Below, piece after piece: positions 61,008 to 64,000 of a stretch of 64,000 bases of DNA; the stretch's first letter is position 1; each line of letters begins with the position of its first letter. Both the position numbers and the translations under genes were made by a program. The stretch spans positions 1-64,000 of the forward strand of contig JAZNGM010000025.1 of assembly GCA_045576455.1 (NCBI GenBank), written 5' to 3'. The notes under the pieces are model-generated. The model ran no database searches and was not told the origin of the DNA. It worked only from the letters and a program-made list of their open reading frames with translations. Source of the DNA: RGIG4034 sp045576455 (GTDB lineage Bacteria; Bacillota; Clostridia; Lachnospirales; Lachnospiraceae).

Positions 61008-62171
61008 ATGAAGAAATTTCCGATTGAGATTACAGAAGCAAAGGTTCCGTTTGAGCCACAGGATGTAGGCTACGAAGCAGAACGTTTTGAGGTGTTGGAT
61101 AATCACTTCAAAAAGTTGATTGAAGAGGATATGTTACAGTCGGCCAGCTATTGCCTTTCAAAAGACAATAAAGTATTTGTCCATAAGAGCATGGGATTCT
61201 TAAATTATCACGAAGACGATGCAAGACCAATCCGACCGGATAGTGTCTATGGTGTATATTCTATTACTAAATTAGTGACCGCAGTAGCTGTTTTGCAATT
61301 AGTAGAGAATGGTATAATACGTTTGGATCAGCCGGTAGGCGAGATTATTGAGGAGTTTGATGATGCTCCGTTTAATAAAATACAGGTGTGGCATTTATTA
61401 ACCCATACATCAGGATTGTATTGTGATGACGGATGTAAGCCGGATAAGTACCATGAAGGTGTCAGATGGATTATGCGTGATGAAAAATGGGTTGATAAGC
61501 TTTTAAGCAAAGGTCTTGCCAGTGAACCGGGAAAAGAGTGGGCTTACTCGTCGCTGGGATATAATGTCTTAGGTGAGATTATTACGCGTGCTACCGGTGT
61601 TTTTGCACATGATTACATAAATGAAAATGTGTTAAAGCCATGTGATATGCAGGATACGCATTGGGAGTATTGTGAAAAATATAAAGAACGTTATAGCAGC
61701 CGTTTTGATTGGACGGATGAGATGATTGCAAAAGCTGGTACGAAGCCGGAAGGTGAAGAACGGAAAGTGCCGCGTACATGGAATGGTCTTCTCTCAACAG
61801 ATGAAGATATTATGAAGTTTGGCATTATGCTTTTAAATTACGGAAAATATAATGGAAAACATGTCCTTGGACGGAAAGCAGTGGAAGCGTTTAAACTCAT
61901 TCAGACATCACCGGAGGTTAAGAATTTCTGTTGGGGTGCTGACGGTACTAATAATCCTTATGGATTAGGACCATCTATTCAAGTAGAAACGAACCGTTCA
62001 CAACTTATAACTCCGGGAGTAGTCAGCCACGAAGGCTGGGGCACATGCAGTCTTATGATTGATTATGAGGAAAAGTTTGTTGCATTCTGGTCAGCTCAAT
62101 TTGTAGGTGATATTTGGCATATGCTTCCTCTTAGAAATGTTGCTTCCATTATCTGGTCCGGCATTATTTAA
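61008..62171 (+). CDS. Beta-lactamase-fold serine hydrolase
   Basis: A 387-residue member of the class C beta-lactamase/esterase family. The nucleophile motif is S85-x-x-K88 (YSITK); the second motif is Y180-S-S, where YxN is the usual form; and a HxG-type third motif is SHEGWG near the C-terminus. No signal peptide is visible, so it is likely cytoplasmic and acts on a small ester or peptide rather than penicillin. GGGAGG precedes the ATG. The next genes are a two-component pair 67 bases on. Confidence 0.88.
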   Translation: MKKFPIEITEAKVPFEPQDVGYEAERFEVLDNHFKKLIEEDMLQSASYCLSKDNKVFVHKSMGFLNYHEDDARPIRPDSVYGVYSITKLVTAVAVLQLVENGIIRLDQPVGEIIEEFDDAPFNKIQVWHLLTHTSGLYCDDGCKPDKYHEGVRWIMRDEKWVDKLLSKGLASEPGKEWAYSSLGYNVLGEIITRATGVFAHDYINENVLKPCDMQDTHWEYCEKYKERYSSRFDWTDEMIAKAGTKPEGEERKVPRTWNGLLSTDEDIMKFGIMLLNYGKYNGKHVLGRKAVEAFKLIQTSPEVKNFCWGADGTNNPYGLGPSIQVETNRSQLITPGVVSHEGWGTCSLMIDYEEKFVAFWSAQFVGDIWHMLPLRNVASIIWSGII

Positions 62172-62238
62172 ATTTCCGTTATAATGATAATTTTTGAAAT
62201 AATAATATAAAGTATAAAGATTACAAGAGGATTCAGAC

Positions 62239-62952
62239 ATGCGGATACGGATTGCAGTAGTAGAAGATGAAACAGAACAGTATGAATATGTTGAGACCAT
62301 GCTTAAAAAATGGGCAGATCAAAACAATGAGTCAATCTATGTTACGCATGTGACTTGTGCGGAAGAGTATTTGATGAATTATAATCAGCCGGATACGTTT
62401 GAGGTTGTGTTTCTGGATGTTTGCATGAAGCAGATGAACGGTATGGAACTTGCACGGGAAATAAGGAAATTTGACCGTGAAGTGCAGATTATATTTTTAA
62501 CAGGTATATCTGATTATGTGTTTGAAGGCTATGAAATCGGTGCGATAAGGTATCTTTTAAAACCGGTAGAGCAAAAAAAGCTTGAAGAAACCTTGGAAGT
62601 ATGTGTAGAGAAAATAAAGAATAGGGTAGAAGATTATTTTTCCTTTAAGTATCAGGGGGAGATTATCCGCCTCAATCGTTCAGATATCCTTTATGTTGAA
62701 GTGTTCGGGCATTATCTTCAAATGGTAACACAGAATGACAAGTATGAATGGAAAGAAAGCCTTCAAAGCATGCGGGAGAAGCTTGATGCAAAGCGTTTCG
62801 TGGAAGCAAACCGTTCTGTTATTGTTAATTTGGAATATGTAAACAAAATTACACGGGAAGAATGTATTTTGGAAAACGGAACCGCTATTCATGTAAGCAA
62901 AGGTGCTTATAAGGGATTAAATGAAGCTTTTATGAAATTTTATGTAAACTAG
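62239..62952 (+). CDS. LytTR-family response regulator
   Basis: A 237-residue AgrA/LytR-type regulator. The receiver has D10/E11, phospho-acceptor D60 in VVFLDVCMKQMNG and K in LLKPV; the LytTR DNA-binding domain (about 135-235) includes IRLNRSDILYVEVFGHYL. Such regulators often control peptide-signal or bacteriocin systems. GAGG precedes the ATG. It is followed by its probable kinase. Confidence 0.93.
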   Translation: MRIRIAVVEDETEQYEYVETMLKKWADQNNESIYVTHVTCAEEYLMNYNQPDTFEVVFLDVCMKQMNGMELAREIRKFDREVQIIFLTGISDYVFEGYEIGAIRYLLKPVEQKKLEETLEVCVEKIKNRVEDYFSFKYQGEIIRLNRSDILYVEVFGHYLQMVTQNDKYEWKESLQSMREKLDAKRFVEANRSVIVNLEYVNKITREECILENGTAIHVSKGAYKGLNEAFMKFYVN

Positions 62953-62995
62953 ATGTGCGCGTTTGATAATAAGTGTGGATAAAGGAGAACGCAAA

Positions 62996-63646
62996 ATGTT
63001 AAGTAGATATGAGAAAAAGATGCTTGACTATCAAAGAAAAGTCATGGAAAAACAGGTGGCAGAAGTCAACGAGATTTACATGACCATGCGTGGATGGCGC
63101 CATGACTATCACAATCATCTCCAAAAGTTAAGTGCACATTTAATGGAAGGACAAATCGAGGAAGCTAAGAAATATATAGGGGAGTTGGGAGAAAGCCTCG
63201 ATAACATCAAGACAAAGTATCAAACTGGAAATGTCAGTCTGGATGCGATTTTGAACAGTAAATTATCTTTGGCGGAGAAGGAACGGATTGCAATAAACTG
63301 TAAAGTCGAAATCGGTGAACAGCTTTCGGTTTCGGACATTGATTTGTGCATTTTGTTGGGAAATCTGATTGATAATGCCGTGGAAGCTTGTCGTGAGATT
63401 GCCATGGAAGAAGAGCGTTTTTTAAGAATTTACATGTGTATCAGAAAGCAACAATTGTATATTTCGGTATCCAATGCAACGAAAGAGGTTATAAGAAAAT
63501 TGGATGCGGATTATATATCTAGAAAACGGGGAGACCATGGACATGGACTAAAACGGATTGATATTGTGGTGGATAAATACGGTGGTTTTATAAAAAGAGC
63601 CAACGAGCCGGGGGTATTTGCAACAGAAATTATGCTTCCGCTATGA
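62996..63646 (+). CDS. GHKL histidine kinase without membrane sensor
   Basis: A 216-residue kinase of the AgrC/GHKL group. An N-terminal helix, phospho-acceptor H36 in RGWRHDYHNHL, N box GNLIDNAVEAC and G box GDHGHGLKRI. The multi-pass sensor domain of AgrC is missing, so it has to sense an internal signal or a partner. ATG 62996 follows AAAGGAG; the in-frame TTG at 62963 lacks a site. It is 43 bases after the regulator gene, and a terminator follows. Confidence 0.88.
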   Translation: MLSRYEKKMLDYQRKVMEKQVAEVNEIYMTMRGWRHDYHNHLQKLSAHLMEGQIEEAKKYIGELGESLDNIKTKYQTGNVSLDAILNSKLSLAEKERIAINCKVEIGEQLSVSDIDLCILLGNLIDNAVEACREIAMEEERFLRIYMCIRKQQLYISVSNATKEVIRKLDADYISRKRGDHGHGLKRIDIVVDKYGGFIKRANEPGVFATEIMLPL

Positions 63647-63691
63647 AAAAACAGACACATATTTGGATAATTACGGTTAAGTAATAAATTG

Positions 63692-63724
63692 GTGCACGAA
63701 AATAAGCAATTCGTGCACTTTTTT
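63692..63724 (+). terminator. Terminator after the two-component pair
   Basis: GTGCACGAA (63692-63700) pairs with TTCGTGCAC (63710-63718), followed by TTTTTT. It ends the hydrolase-regulator-kinase transcript. Confidence 0.85.
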
Positions 63725-63781
63725 AATTATGGATTATTAATTCTGTTATGATGTAAATAGAAGAAATATGGGAGGAAAGTT

Positions 63782-64000
63782 TTGAAGGGAGACAGGAATT
63801 ATATGAAAAAGACAGAGAAGAAATACTCCTTGTTCAGTAACATAAGATATGCATATACGACGTTATATAAAAAATGCGGCTGGATGCGTCTGGGAGTAGC
63901 CGGAACTGTTGTGATGCATCTTTGCGGAAATGTTCTTAATACCATAACACTTCCTGCAATTGTTGCAAGCATTACGGAAAAAGGAACAGTAGTACACTTC
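63782..64000 (+). CDS. Partial membrane protein, probable ABC exporter start
   Basis: An open frame of 73 codons running off the window edge. GGAGG at 63771-63775 supports the TTG at 63782; an ATG at 63803 is the alternative. After a basic N-terminus (KKTEKKYSLFSNIRYAYTTLYKK) comes a hydrophobic stretch (LGVAGTVVMHLCGNVLNTIT) resembling the first helix of an ABC exporter permease. Context (LytTR pair) fits an exporter, but no ATPase motif is within the window. Confidence 0.55.
   Translation, partial: MKGDRNYMKKTEKKYSLFSNIRYAYTTLYKKCGWMRLGVAGTVVMHLCGNVLNTITLPAIVASITEKGTVVHF

Noticed and set aside
57720..64000. Recent mobile-element insertion in the accessory end
   Set aside because: No transposase, integrase, tRNA target or flanking direct repeats were found; the region looks accessory but carries no mobility gene.

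Overview
The window is a low-GC Firmicutes chromosome segment. Endospore genes (gpr, spoIIP, sigK), the Gram-positive regulator CodY and one long motility operon make a motile Lachnospiraceae-type clostridium most likely; this placement is inferred from gene content and order, not from a database search. Almost everything is on the + strand, with rpsT the one clear minus-strand gene. Several starts are TTG or GTG and were chosen by the position of the Shine-Dalgarno sequence.

Layout. 1-5.6 kb: an HTH-receiver fusion regulator, a PflX-like radical SAM protein, a small membrane protein, a DegV protein, a YgjP-type metallopeptidase, and a zinc-ribbon/TPM membrane pair. 5.6-11.5 kb: rpsT (minus), then gpr-spoIIP-lepA-hemW, an order also known from Bacillus subtilis. 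11.5-17.9 kb: sigK without a pro-sequence, an HD-GYP-like protein with a degraded second half of the motif, a PilT ATPase, YifB/ComM, DprA and a small prepilin peptidase. 18.0-20.8 kb: topA-codY.

21.1-55.8 kb is a nearly uninterrupted fla/che operon: flgB flgC fliE fliF fliG fliH fliI fliJ, a MotE/YlxF-like gene, fliK flgD, a TIGR02530-type gene, flgE swrD motA motB fliL fliM fliY cheY fliO fliP fliQ fliR flhB flhA flhF flhG, a PilZ gene, cheB cheA cheW cheC cheD, a small membrane gene, fliA (sigma-D), a FapA-like DUF342 gene, and three poorly known genes. It is flanked by codY and by rpsB-tsf, as in B. subtilis. It encodes the basal body, the type III export gate, the hook, the stator, the C-ring with its CheY-P phosphatase FliY, most of the chemotaxis core (no cheR or receptor here) and the late sigma factor. 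Sequence-level signals suggest a sigma-A-type promoter just before flgB, a sigma-D-type promoter right after codY, a second sigma-D-like site before fliK, and a partial terminator between flgE and swrD.

55.8-57.8 kb: rpsB-tsf behind a promoter that overlaps the preceding terminator and a branched leader RNA. 57.8-64 kb is accessory: a T-box-like leader with an atypical antiterminator ahead of two tandem GNAT acetyltransferases, an HTH/zinc-ribbon protein, a 0.7-kb non-coding region with a 52-53-bp tandem array of imperfect palindromes, a beta-lactamase-fold serine hydrolase, a LytTR response regulator with a soluble GHKL kinase, and the start of a membrane protein cut by the window edge.

The observations most worth following are the T-box-like leader, the palindromic array with its upstream leader-peptide-like ORF and terminator, the sigma-D promoter/terminator pair that could make a small RNA ahead of flgB, and the SwrB-like gene before rpsB. 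I found no CRISPR array, insertion sequence, rRNA or tRNA gene.
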